DNA of 18,605 bases from JAGBWK01 sp964490275 (GCA_964490275.1 CAZBBL010000026.1:1-18605); one strand, 5' to 3'. Positions 1-8,169 are shown, counted from the first letter of the stretch. Notes: generated by a model from the letters alone, not told the origin. Numbers and translations are program-made.

Positions 1-32
1 TCGCGGCGGAGTTGATGGATTAGTTTTTTCAT
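1..32 (-). CDS. Start of a gene that runs off the left edge (unknown product)
   Basis: An ATG at 32..30 on the minus strand opens a frame reading MKKLIHQLRR before the window ends. Eight bases upstream of it lies a Bacteroidetes-type -7 element (TATCTTTG, 47..40), which supports a real start with an almost absent leader. Ten residues are too few to name a family. It lies on the same strand as the two glycosyltransferases and downstream of them, 256 bases after GT-A stops, so it may belong to the same surface-polysaccharide region. That last point is inference only. Confidence 0.4.
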   Translation of the reverse strand, partial: MKKLIHQLRR

Positions 33-39
33 TTGCTCG

Positions 40-47
40 CAAAGATA
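40..47 (-). promoter_or_regulatory. -7 promoter element of the left-edge gene
   Basis: TATCTTTG on the minus strand matches the Bacteroidetes -7 consensus TAnnTTTG and is the same octamer as in the lepA promoter. No TTG lies at the usual 19-20 bp upstream; the nearest TTTG is 25 bp away. The call therefore rests on the -7 alone. A short palindrome, GACAA-A-TTGTC, sits at 71-81, close to where the -33 would be. Confidence 0.4.
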
Positions 48-118
48 AGGCGGGCGTGAGGGGAAAGGGCGACAAATTGTCACTTTTGTCAAGCGAATGA
101 TGGTGGGTGGCAGCAACG

Positions 119-222
119 TTGTAGGGGCGAAATTCATTTCGCCCGCTCCCCTCAAACGCCTGAATGATTGTTGTTTGCGTCGCTTGCGCGCCGCTCGGGC
201 GCGATGAATCACGCCCCTACAA
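119..222. repeat. Inverted pair of palindromic REP/MITE-like units
   Basis: Two 27-base units lie in inverted orientation, 119-145 and 196-222. Their outer ends are identical (TTGTAGGGGCG) and they agree at 23 of 27 positions overall. Each unit is itself a palindrome: the left one has a perfect 9-bp stem (125-133 with 136-144) and a 2-base loop; the right one has the same stem with one mismatch. The roughly 50 bases between them hold no gene. I see no clear target-site duplication. The structure resembles intergenic REP pairs or a very small MITE. It may also end transcription from the glycosyltransferase operon. No transposase is present. Confidence 0.7.
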
Positions 223-288
223 ACATAGCGCTATCCATGTCTGGCATCAACGGCTTAATCATCAGTGGGCTGCCATCTCCACAATCTT

Positions 289-1307
289 TTAGCAACTTAG
301 TCGCTTTCTTAGCGCCGGAATGTTGTAGATTGTTGATAAAAGGAGTTTGGCAGCAAACGGACTTACTTTTAGCGTTCGCCAGAAAAGGCGCGGTAGGCCG
401 GATTTGAAATGCTGAGTAGGTTTGAGCCCTAAGCTCTTGACACACCATTTAATCTCTTTAAGCACACTGAGTTTGTGCGGTAGATTGAATTTATAAAGCA
501 ATTTTGCCTGATAATATAGTATATCGGCAAATTTCAAATCAATAAATCTTTGGTACTCGTCGAGTTGTTGTCCGGAGAGTATTTGGGGTAAATTATCAGT
601 GATGGTATTATATAAGGCGTGGTAGTCTTTTATATGAGCTTTCTTTGAAATATGCGAATTGTATTGAAGATATTTATATGTCACATCGCTAACAATTGTT
701 GCCGAGGTCATTTTGGGCATCAAGCGCCATATATAGTCGGCATCTTCGCCGCACTCCATCTCGGGCTTGACGATTAAACCACTATCAACAGTGAATTGCC
801 GATTGAAAATTTTGAATGAAAATGATACAATTACATAATAGTCGATTATGCTTATTATTTTGGCTGCTGTATCTGAACCTTTAATCGTCGCATTCCGATA
901 GCCAACTTTCTTGATAGTCCCATCAAATTGGTGGTATTCAACGCCACCATAAACGATGTCGGGATAGCCGTCTCTCTCGGCAGCGGCAAGCATGGCTTGC
1001 AGCCCGCCGTCGGCCACTTCATCATCGGCATCGACGCAAGTCCAATAGCGCCCTTGAACCGCTTTGAGTGCCATATTGCGGGCTTGTGATACCCCCCCCT
1101 CAAACTATTGTCAATCAAGCAGATAGGGGTGGATGAGCTGTTTTCGGCCTTGATGCGATTGACTATTTCGGGCGTTGAGTCGGTCGAGCCATCGTTGACT
1201 ACGATAATCTCGACATCTTCCATATTCTGGCGGAGGATACTGCGAAGCGTCGTTTCGATAGTTTCTTCGGCATTGTAGGCCGGGATGATGATTGACAGTT
1301 TAAGCAT
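289..1307 (-). CDS. GT-A: family 2 glycosyltransferase, frame broken at a G8 tract (phase-variable, OFF)
   Basis: GT-A is a GT-A-fold family 2 glycosyltransferase, expected to act at the cytoplasmic face of the membrane and transfer a sugar from a nucleotide-sugar in surface glycan synthesis. The donor and acceptor cannot be read from sequence. The start at 1307 gives the typical LSIIIPAYNAEETI opening and VVNDGSTD at about residues 36-43. Reading then hits eight G (coding strand) at 1099-1092 and leaves frame; translation runs 150 residues in the wrong frame. With nine G it becomes one 339-residue protein, continuing RGGVSQARN, then DADDE (about 93-97, the metal-binding DxD region) and GEDADYIW, the usual general-base motif. 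Both halves are otherwise intact, so this is a switchable gene or a sequencing slip, not a decayed one. It follows GT-B by 15 bases in the same operon. A restart at the ATG of 1074 would lack the nucleotide-binding half. Confidence 0.9.
1092..1099 (-). repeat. G8 homopolymer inside GT-A (putative contingency tract)
   Basis: Eight C on the plus strand, eight G on the coding strand. The tract falls in codons for Arg-Gly-Gly-Val, inside the conserved GGVSxARN stretch of family 2 glycosyltransferases. The frame is open only with a multiple of three G, so this copy is one base short. The flanking bases are the same as around the tract in GT-B. Confidence 0.9.
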
Positions 1308-1322
1308 ATTGCGAATATCTAA

Positions 1323-2349
1323 TTAATTATTACCGAAAACTCTTTTTCTTAAAGGCGAAATACGTATTGTCGAGAAAAGCATATTAGCCGCAAACGGACT
1401 AATCTTCAGCGTTTGCCAAAGCAGGTGAGGCAGCCCGTTCTTGTAGTATTGTTGAGGCTTTAAATCAATCTCCTTTATGCTCTGTCGGATATTCTTGAGC
1501 ACTTGGCTTTTGCCACCAAAGTTTCTGCTATATAGCATCTTTATTTTGGAATAGTATATTAAGGCAAACTTATTATTTATAGCTTTTCGGTAGTCTTTGA
1601 GTTGTTGTCCGGAGAGTATTTTGGGCAAATTTTCGGAGATGGTTTTATACAATTCGGGTATGTTATTCAAGCTACTGATTGATAATGTGGCTCGTGAATT
1701 GTATTGCTGATATCTGTAAACTATTTTGCTAAGTATTGTGGCCGACGTCATCTTTGGCATCAAGCGCCACATATAGTCGGCATCTTCGCCATTATGCATC
1801 TCCGGCTTCATCCATATGCCACTGTTTATCGAAAATTCTCGGTTGATGATTTTGCCCCATACGGTGACATATTCAGAGTAGCCGATAGTGTGTATAATAT
1901 GAGCGGCAGTGTCAGACCCTTTAAGCGTCATGTCGGGATAAATCTCTTTAGCAATGGTTCCATCACACCAACAATTTAATATGCTGCCATAAACTATATC
2001 GGGATATCCGTTGCGCTCGGCAGCGGCAAGCATGGCTTGCAGCCCGCCGTCGGCCACTTCGTCGTCGGCATCGACGCCGGTCCAATATTGTCCTTTAGCA
2101 GCTTTCATAGCAACATTGCGAGCTTGTGATACCCCCCCCCCTCAAACTATTGTTAATCAAGCAGATAGAGGTGGACGAGCTGTTTTCGTCCTTTATGCGA
2201 TTGACTATTTCGGGCGTTGAGTCGGTCGAGCCATCGTTGACTACGATGATTTCGACATCTTCCATATTCTGGCGGAGGATACTTTGTAGTGCAGCTTCGA
2301 TAGTCCGCTCAGCGTTGTAAGCCGGGATGATTATTGATAATCTAATCAT
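1323..2349 (-). CDS. GT-B: family 2 glycosyltransferase, frame broken at a G10 tract (phase-variable, OFF)
   Basis: GT-B is a paralogue of GT-A with the same architecture. The first 72 residues match GT-A at 63 positions, including LSIIIPAYNAE and VVNDGSTD. A run of ten G (2141-2132) shifts the frame; the product would stop after 84 residues, ending in a short cysteine-containing tail. Removing one G gives a 341-residue protein with RGGVSQARN, DADDE at about 95-99, and GEDADYMW. The acceptor-side half is clearly diverged from GT-A, although blocks such as ILSGQQL, GLPHLLWQTLK and SPFAA are shared. It is the first gene after the promoter at 2444-2414 and is followed 15 bases later by GT-A. The second half has no other stop or shift, which argues against an ordinary pseudogene. 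The sugar and acceptor are unknown; a role in capsule, LPS or exopolysaccharide is inferred from the family. Confidence 0.9.
2132..2141 (-). repeat. G10 homopolymer inside GT-B (putative contingency tract)
   Basis: Ten C on the plus strand, ten G on the coding strand, at exactly the same codons as the G8 tract of GT-A. Nine G restores the reading frame, so this copy is one base too long. Twelve would also restore it, with one extra glycine. Confidence 0.9.
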
Positions 2350-2413
2350 TGATTTATAATTGATAGCGTACCTTCTGTAAGCAGATTGATGAATTTTCCG
2401 GTATTGATGACGA

Positions 2414-2444
2414 CAAATTTAGAGAATATCTTCAACATACGCAA
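2414..2444 (-). promoter_or_regulatory. Promoter of the glycosyltransferase operon
   Basis: On the minus strand, TTG at 2444-2442, then 20 bases, then TAAATTTG at 2421-2414. This fits the Bacteroidetes sigma-factor consensus (-33 TTTG or TTG, 19-20 bp, -7 TAnnTTTG). It would give a leader of about 60 bases before the GT-B start. The sequence supports a constitutive-looking promoter, leaving the G tracts as the visible control point. Confidence 0.65.
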
Positions 2445-2488
2445 CCAAACTCAAAAACTCTTATCGTGTTTTGGGCGTTGTAGTCACA

Positions 2489-2501
2489 TATCAATCTGAT
2501 A
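2489..2501. promoter_or_regulatory. Small palindrome before the efflux operon start (possible operator)
   Basis: TATCA, three bases, TGATA, ending two bases before the ATG of the TolC-type gene. It is a perfect 5-bp dyad in the place where a repressor or a leader hairpin could act. It is short enough to occur by chance, and no regulator gene lies nearby. Confidence 0.2.
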
Positions 2502-2504
2502 AGT

Positions 2505-3917
2505 ATGAAACGCATCTCTCTCTCCCTTATTGCCGTTGCGTTGATTGCATTGTCGTCGTATGCCGATACGCCTTCAGCCGATGGCTACCTACAATCGCCG
2601 TTGCCGGATCGATGGCAATATGAGCCGGCGATGATACAACAATTGCCGGCTGATGACTCATGGTGGCGCTCGCTCAACGACCCTGTGCTCGACTCGTTGA
2701 TTAGTATTGGCGTCGACAACAATTTTGATTTGCGCATTGCTCTTCAACGTATAGTGACAGCCAAAGCAACTGTCGCTCAAGCTCGTTCGCAGCTCTACCC
2801 TACTATTGCTCTGAATCTTTCGTGGGACAAGGCTCGCACGTCGGGGCGTTTGACGCGCATGGCTGTTGCGGCCGGCTATGATTCATATTTCGATGTCGGT
2901 ATGAGTATGAATTGGGAGCTTGATATCTTTGGCAAGATTGCGTCGTCGGTCAAGAGCAAAAACGAGCTCTATCATGCTCAACGTGCCGATTATGCTGCTG
3001 CAATGATTTCGCTATGCGGGCAGATTGCTACCAACTATGTGCAGCTCCGCCAATGGCAGCATGAATTGCAATTGGCTCAAGAGCAGTCGCAAAGTCAGCA
3101 GGAGATTGTCGACATGACGATACTTAGGCATAATGCCGGATTGGCTTCGGCGCTCGATGTGGCTCAAGCCAAGGAGGTTCTATATTCTACCCAAGCCACA
3201 ATGCCGCCGCTTCGCAATTCAATCTCCACGGCAGTCAATGCCATAGCTTTTTTGCTTGGCGTCTATCCTTCGCAATTATCTTCGATGCTCTTCGAGATAG
3301 CTCCGCTACCCGACTATCGACAGATTGTAGCCACCGGCATCCCGGCTCAACTATTGCGCCGTCGTCCCGATGTGGTGGCTGCCGAACGTCAGCTTGCCTC
3401 ATATGCAGCTGACCTCGGTGTGGCTAAAAAAGATTTCTTGCCGTCGCTTTCTATTACGGGTTCGATTGGTACGCAATCGCGCGATGCCGGCAATTTGTTT
3501 AGCAAAGAGTCGTTGACCTACTCTGTGGCTCCGACTTTGTCGTGGACTTTGTTTGACGGGTTTGGCCGAAAAGCTCAGTTGGCTTCGGCGCGTTCGGCGG
3601 TTGAATCCGGTATCGCAAACTACAATATGGTGGTCATGAAGGCTGTGCAGGAGACCGACAACGCTTTATCGGCCTATCATGCGGCCTTGCAACATATTGA
3701 TGCTTTGCAAAACGTTGTTGAGCAGAGTAATAAGGCGTTTACGCTCTCTGTAGATCTTTATCGCCAAGGGCTCTCCACTTTCACAAATGTTGTTGATGCA
3801 CAAATCAATGTGCTGTCATATAGCAATGAATTAATTACCGCCAAAGCCGATGCCCTGACCGCGTTGATACAGCTCTATGAAGCATTGTGTGGCGGATGGA
3901 ACGAAAGCAACTTATAA
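2505..3917 (+). CDS. TolC-type outer membrane efflux protein (RND outer membrane factor)
   Basis: The trimeric outer membrane duct of a tripartite efflux pump. The 470 residues begin with a signal peptide (about 1-20, cleavage after SSYA). There is no lipobox cysteine, so unlike many NodT-type relatives it is probably not lipidated. Two repeated OEP domains follow, with the usual features: long coiled-coil helices rich in Ala and Gln (for example AKATVAQARSQLYP), LLRRRPDVVAAERQLASYAA near the middle, the YSVAPTLSWTLFDGF strand before the second helical hairpin, and a final LYRQGLSTFTNVVDAQ. The length is normal for the family. It is the first gene of a three-gene operon, 12 bases before the adaptor gene. 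I see no clear TAnnTTTG promoter upstream. A small palindrome, TATCA-ATC-TGATA, lies at 2489-2501 just before the start codon. Confidence 0.92.
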   Translation: MKRISLSLIAVALIALSSYADTPSADGYLQSPLPDRWQYEPAMIQQLPADDSWWRSLNDPVLDSLISIGVDNNFDLRIALQRIVTAKATVAQARSQLYPTIALNLSWDKARTSGRLTRMAVAAGYDSYFDVGMSMNWELDIFGKIASSVKSKNELYHAQRADYAAAMISLCGQIATNYVQLRQWQHELQLAQEQSQSQQEIVDMTILRHNAGLASALDVAQAKEVLYSTQATMPPLRNSISTAVNAIAFLLGVYPSQLSSMLFEIAPLPDYRQIVATGIPAQLLRRRPDVVAAERQLASYAADLGVAKKDFLPSLSITGSIGTQSRDAGNLFSKESLTYSVAPTLSWTLFDGFGRKAQLASARSAVESGIANYNMVVMKAVQETDNALSAYHAALQHIDALQNVVEQSNKAFTLSVDLYRQGLSTFTNVVDAQINVLSYSNELITAKADALTALIQLYEALCGGWNESNL

Positions 3918-3929
3918 ATCTAATGTAGT

Positions 3930-5039
3930 ATGAAAAACTATAAGCTTACAATGATTGCTACGGTAGCGTTATGCACTCTCGGTGCGTGCCACGACCATAA
4001 AACTAAAGAGGATATGGCAGCCGTGCCTGATGTCTCGGTGGCATATCCGATTGTCGACTCGGTAGAACTCTATCATAGCTATCCAGGATATTTGGCTGCC
4101 GGCACGTCGGTCGACGTTGTAGCTCGCGTCAATGGCCGGATTTTGAGCAAGCATTTTGCTGATGGCGACTATGTGCGTCAGGGGCAACCTCTGTTTACAA
4201 TCGAAAGCTCTACATATCAAGATGCTGTTGACCAAGCGGCTGCCGCATTGGCTTCGGCCCGCGCTACCAAGCAATATGCCGAAAGTCAATACAAGGCCAT
4301 GCAGGAGGCTTATCGCGGTGATGCTGTCTCTGAAATGGATGTCGAGAAAGCTCGCCAAGCCGTCGCTGCTGCCAATGCCTCGATAGCTTCGTCGGAAGCT
4401 CAGTTGCGCACGGCTCAAACCAAATTCGGCCACTGCATTGTAAGAGCTGCCTCTGATGGCCATATCGCGGCTCCGTCGTTGGGGGTCGGCGATTATGTGG
4501 CCGGCGAAGATGGCGCGGTGAAGTTGGCAACAATCTATGACGATAAGCAGATGAAGGCTCATTTTAGTATCGATGACGCTCGCTATCTCAAGATGATTGA
4601 CAATCGACAGCTCGATGACGCTGCCCTCAACCGTGTAGAGATATGCTTCAACGACACTTTGCCTCATAAATACTATGGCAAACTCGTGTATGTAGCGCCC
4701 GACATAGATAAAGCTACCGGTACGATGGCGATGCGTGTTGCTGTCGACAACCCTTATGGCGAACTAAAAAGCGGTATGTTTGCTACCGTCAAGTTGCCTA
4801 TCGGAGGCATAGCCAATGCTATATTGGTGCGCGACGCTGCAATCTCTACCAATCAGCATGGGCGCTATCTCTATGTCGTCAACGACTCAAATCGTATTGT
4901 CTATGCTCCGGTGACAGTCTCAGAGCTTTATCACGACTCATTGCGTATAGTCACTTCTGGTTTGCGCCCTACCGATAGATATGTGACCGAAGCACTGTTG
5001 AAAGTGCGCCCCGGCATGAAAATTAACCCTATTAAGTAG
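3930..5039 (+). CDS. RND efflux periplasmic adaptor (membrane fusion protein), lipoprotein
   Basis: The adaptor that joins the RND pump to its outer membrane duct. It has 369 residues. The signal peptide ends in lipobox LGAC with the lipidated cysteine at residue 20, as in AcrA-type adaptors. A first half-motif of the lipoyl/barrel-sandwich domain (VDVVARVNGRILSKHFADGDYVRQGQPLF, about 55-85) precedes an Ala-rich alpha-helical hairpin (about 88-165, with AYRGDAVSEMDVEKARQAV). The second lipoyl half is IVRAASDGHIAAPSLGVGDYV. Beta-barrel and membrane-proximal domains follow, including VDNPYGELKSGMFATVKLP. The length is normal. It lies 12 bases after the TolC-type gene and 7 bases before the pump, so the three proteins are almost certainly made together. 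Confidence 0.93.
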   Translation: MKNYKLTMIATVALCTLGACHDHKTKEDMAAVPDVSVAYPIVDSVELYHSYPGYLAAGTSVDVVARVNGRILSKHFADGDYVRQGQPLFTIESSTYQDAVDQAAAALASARATKQYAESQYKAMQEAYRGDAVSEMDVEKARQAVAAANASIASSEAQLRTAQTKFGHCIVRAASDGHIAAPSLGVGDYVAGEDGAVKLATIYDDKQMKAHFSIDDARYLKMIDNRQLDDAALNRVEICFNDTLPHKYYGKLVYVAPDIDKATGTMAMRVAVDNPYGELKSGMFATVKLPIGGIANAILVRDAAISTNQHGRYLYVVNDSNRIVYAPVTVSELYHDSLRIVTSGLRPTDRYVTEALLKVRPGMKINPIK

Positions 5040-5046
5040 CTGCCGT

Positions 5047-8000
5047 ATGATTTCAAAGTTTTTTATTAATCGCCCGATATTTGCTACGGTAATAGCTATC
5101 ATTATGGTTATTGCCGGATTGATAACGGTCAACACGCTCCCCGTGGCCCAATATCCCGACATTACACCGCCGACAGTTCAGGTGAGCGCCTCTTATCCCG
5201 GCGCCGACGCCGAGACTGTGGCCGAGGTGATAGGTCAACCTATTGAGGAGCAAGTAAACGGTGTTGAGGGGATGATGTATATGAGCTCCAACTCGGGGTC
5301 GGATGGCAGCTACTCTCTGACTATCACTTTCGACAACGATGTCGACCTCGATATGGCTATGGTGAAGGTACAAAACCGCGTGTCGCAAGCCACACCAAAT
5401 CTTCCATCGGCTGTGCAAGATCAGGGAGTAACCGTTTCGTCACGCTCTACAAATATCATACTCTTCATCGCTCTTGAGGGTGACTCTACGATGAATTATT
5501 CAGACCTCTATCTTACAAACTATGCCAAGCTAAATATCGTCGATGCTTTGTCGCGCGTAGAAGGTGTTGGCGGAGTCTCGGCTTTCGGTGCCGGCGACTA
5601 TAGCATGAGGGTATGGCTCAACCCCGACTTGATGAAGGTGCGCGGCATCACTCCGGCCGACGTCGAAGCAGCCATTCAATCGCAGAATATGGAGGTCTCG
5701 GCCGGCAGCGTTGGCGCTCCGCCACAATCAACCGGCGAAGCGTTTGAATACACTTTGACCGCCAAAGGACGTTTGTCAACACCCGAAGAGTTTGGTGATA
5801 TAGTAATTGCAACCGATGCCGACGGCGGTGTATTGCGACTGCGCGACATAGCTCGTGTTGAGATGGGTTCGGAGCAGTATGGCACTGTTTCGAAGGTATC
5901 GGGCAAGCAGGCCGGTTTGCTTGGCATCTACCAATTGCCCGGGGCTAATGCTCTCGATGTGGCTAAGCGGGTGAAGGCCGAAATGGCTCGGTTGAGCAAC
6001 TACTTCCCGCCGGGAGTTGATTATCGTGTCATTATGGATACGACTGAGTTCGTCACAGCCTCTATCGACGAGGTGTTGGTGACTTTTGTCGAAACTTCGC
6101 TCATCGTGATGCTCGTCATATTGCTGTTTCTGCAAAATTGGCGTTCTGTTATCATCCCGATGCTGACAATTCCGGTGTCGCTTATTGCTACGTTTGCGGT
6201 GATGAAGGCATTTGGATTTTCACTAAATACGCTTACGCTATTTGCAATGGTGCTTGCAATCGCTATTGTCGTAGATGATGCGATAGTAGTGGTTGAAGAT
6301 TGTGCGCGTATCGTCGACGAAGGGAAATTGTCGCCGCGTGAGGCTGCGCAAAAAGCGATGAAAGAGTTGCAAGGCCCGGTCATTGGTGAAGTTTTGGTTT
6401 TGTTGTCGGTGTTTATCCCTACCGCCTTTATCAGTGGCATCACAGGCAAGCTCTATCAGCAATTTGCTTTGACAATCGCAGTCTCGACTGCTTTCTCAGG
6501 CTTCAATGCTTTGACCTTTACCCCAGCGATGTGTGCCCTTTTCTTGAAGCCACGCAAGCCGAGCCGCTTTTTTATTTACAGATTATTTAATGCCGGTTGG
6601 GCGCACACGTTCTCGGCATATAGCAAGGTCGTAGGCGCGTTTCTGAAGCGTCCGTTTGTAGCTCTCGGCATTTATGCAATGCTCTGCTTTGCCGCCTTCT
6701 GGGGCTTTATGCGATGGCCTCAGAGCTATGTGCCTCAAGAGGATATGGGCTATTTCATGTCGTCGGTGGAGCTGCCTACCGGAGCATCGCTCAATCGCAC
6801 TCAAGCTGTCGTTGACACCGTTGGCAGTCGCTTGCTTCGGATTGAAGGTGTCGATAACGTAATCTCTATTACCGGCATGAGCTTTCTCGCCGGAGGCTCG
6901 GGTAGTAACTATGGCTCACTGTTTGTAGTGCTCGACCCATGGAGTCAACGAAAAGCTAAAGACCTCCATGTCGACTCGCTGATTGCTAAAGCCGATGCTG
7001 ATATGGCCGATATCCAACAAGCAGAGATATTTTCAATCAATCCACCGGCTATTCCTGGATTGGGAATGTCGTCGGGATTGCAGATGCAGCTGCTTGACAT
7101 CAACAACCTCGGCGCCGACGCTATGAAACTGGCTCTGACCGATGTAAGCGACGCAGCCAAAGCCGACCCGGCTATTGCCGACGTGACGACATTGTTTGAA
7201 GGTAGTGTGCCTCAGCAGAGCGTCATTATCGATCGCGACAGAGTCGAGTTGCAAGGACTAACCCTATCGGATATATTTACGACGCTCTCGGCATATATGG
7301 GAGGTAGCTATGTGAATGATTTCGTGCACTACGGTCGCACGTGGCAAGTCAATATTAAGGCTGAAGCCACTTCGCGAGCCACGGCCGACGACATCCTCGC
7401 GTTGAGCGTTAAGCGTCAGTCTGACGGGCAGATGGTGCCCTTCTCGTCGTTTGCTCATATCGAGCCGACAATGGGGCAGCCGTCAATTTCGCGCTACAAT
7501 ATGTATCAGTCGGCATCTCTGACTGCCACTCCGGCCAATGGCGTAAGTTCGTCGGAAGGTATCAGTGCGATGCAACGCATCGTCGACTCTAACCTATCGG
7601 ACAACTATTCTTATGCTTGGACCGGTGAGGCTTACCAAGAAACGTCGTCGGGTACGACAATCACGGCCGTCTTGATATTTGCCATTGTTTTGACTCTGCT
7701 TGTGCTTGCGGCTCAGTATGAAAGTTGGGTCGACCCTATTGCAGTTATTGCAGCTACACCGACGGCAATTCTTGGTACGGTCATCGGCTGTTGGATGTTG
7801 AATCAAAGCATCAGTATTTATACACAAATCGGCATCATCTTGCTTCTTGGTCTCGCAGCCAAAAATGCAATTTTGATTGTTGAATATGCTGTAGATTTCA
7901 AGCGCAGCGGTATGTCGGATATTGAGGCGGCAAGGGCTGCCGGGCGTATCAGATTGCGCCCGATAATGATGACGGCCACCGCCTTTGTCTTCGGCGTAAT

Positions 8001-8163
8001 GCCAATGTTGTTTGCGAGTGGAGCCGGGGCTGAAAGCCGTGTGTCGCTCGGTTGTGCCGTGGTGTTTGGCATGGCTGTAAATGCATTGTTGGGCACGCTT
8101 TTTGTCCCCAATCTTTGGCTGTTGGCACAAAAACTGATTCGCAAGAAATCACCAACGTCTTAA
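5047..8163 (+). CDS. RND multidrug efflux transporter, HAE1 (AcrB-like) family
   Basis: The inner membrane proton/drug antiporter of the tripartite pump. Its 1038 residues are full length for HAE1 transporters and begin with the standard FFINRPIFATVIAIIMVIAGL helix. The proton-relay residues are present: D410 and D411 in IVVDDAIVVVE, K939 in GLAAKNAILIVEYA, and R971 in RLRPIMMTA. These correspond to AcrB D407, D408, K940 and R971. Two large periplasmic loops follow TM1 and TM7, containing PVAQYPDITPPTV and PQSYVPQEDMGYF. The conserved residues mark it as an HAE1 drug pump rather than a metal (HME) pump. The substrate cannot be predicted from sequence. It ends just before an intrinsic terminator, and no TetR or other regulator is encoded next to the operon. 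Confidence 0.96.
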   Translation: MISKFFINRPIFATVIAIIMVIAGLITVNTLPVAQYPDITPPTVQVSASYPGADAETVAEVIGQPIEEQVNGVEGMMYMSSNSGSDGSYSLTITFDNDVDLDMAMVKVQNRVSQATPNLPSAVQDQGVTVSSRSTNIILFIALEGDSTMNYSDLYLTNYAKLNIVDALSRVEGVGGVSAFGAGDYSMRVWLNPDLMKVRGITPADVEAAIQSQNMEVSAGSVGAPPQSTGEAFEYTLTAKGRLSTPEEFGDIVIATDADGGVLRLRDIARVEMGSEQYGTVSKVSGKQAGLLGIYQLPGANALDVAKRVKAEMARLSNYFPPGVDYRVIMDTTEFVTASIDEVLVTFVETSLIVMLVILLFLQNWRSVIIPMLTIPVSLIATFAVMKAFGFSLNTLTLFAMVLAIAIVVDDAIVVVEDCARIVDEGKLSPREAAQKAMKELQGPVIGEVLVLLSVFIPTAFISGITGKLYQQFALTIAVSTAFSGFNALTFTPAMCALFLKPRKPSRFFIYRLFNAGWAHTFSAYSKVVGAFLKRPFVALGIYAMLCFAAFWGFMRWPQSYVPQEDMGYFMSSVELPTGASLNRTQAVVDTVGSRLLRIEGVDNVISITGMSFLAGGSGSNYGSLFVVLDPWSQRKAKDLHVDSLIAKADADMADIQQAEIFSINPPAIPGLGMSSGLQMQLLDINNLGADAMKLALTDVSDAAKADPAIADVTTLFEGSVPQQSVIIDRDRVELQGLTLSDIFTTLSAYMGGSYVNDFVHYGRTWQVNIKAEATSRATADDILALSVKRQSDGQMVPFSSFAHIEPTMGQPSISRYNMYQSASLTATPANGVSSSEGISAMQRIVDSNLSDNYSYAWTGEAYQETSSGTTITAVLIFAIVLTLLVLAAQYESWVDPIAVIAATPTAILGTVIGCWMLNQSISIYTQIGIILLLGLAAKNAILIVEYAVDFKRSGMSDIEAARAAGRIRLRPIMMTATAFVFGVMPMLFASGAGAESRVSLGCAVVFGMAVNALLGTLFVPNLWLLAQKLIRKKSPTS

Positions 8164-8169
8164 GAGCCC

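Noticed and set aside
289..1074. Separate 261-residue gene starting at the ATG of 1074
   Set aside because: It is the second half of GT-A. It lacks the nucleotide-binding start of the fold and joins the first half when the G tract has nine bases.
1323..2108. Separate 261-residue gene starting at the ATG of 2108
   Set aside because: It is the second half of GT-B, split off by the G10 tract in the same way.
289..2349. Glycosyltransferases as ordinary decayed pseudogenes
   Set aside because: Each has only one lesion, at the same homopolymer, and keeps every catalytic motif. Decay would scatter stops and shifts. A sequencing miscount remains the main alternative.
3969..4667. 232-residue frame opposite the adaptor gene
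   Set aside because: No recognisable domain, and it lies wholly inside a clear membrane fusion protein gene.
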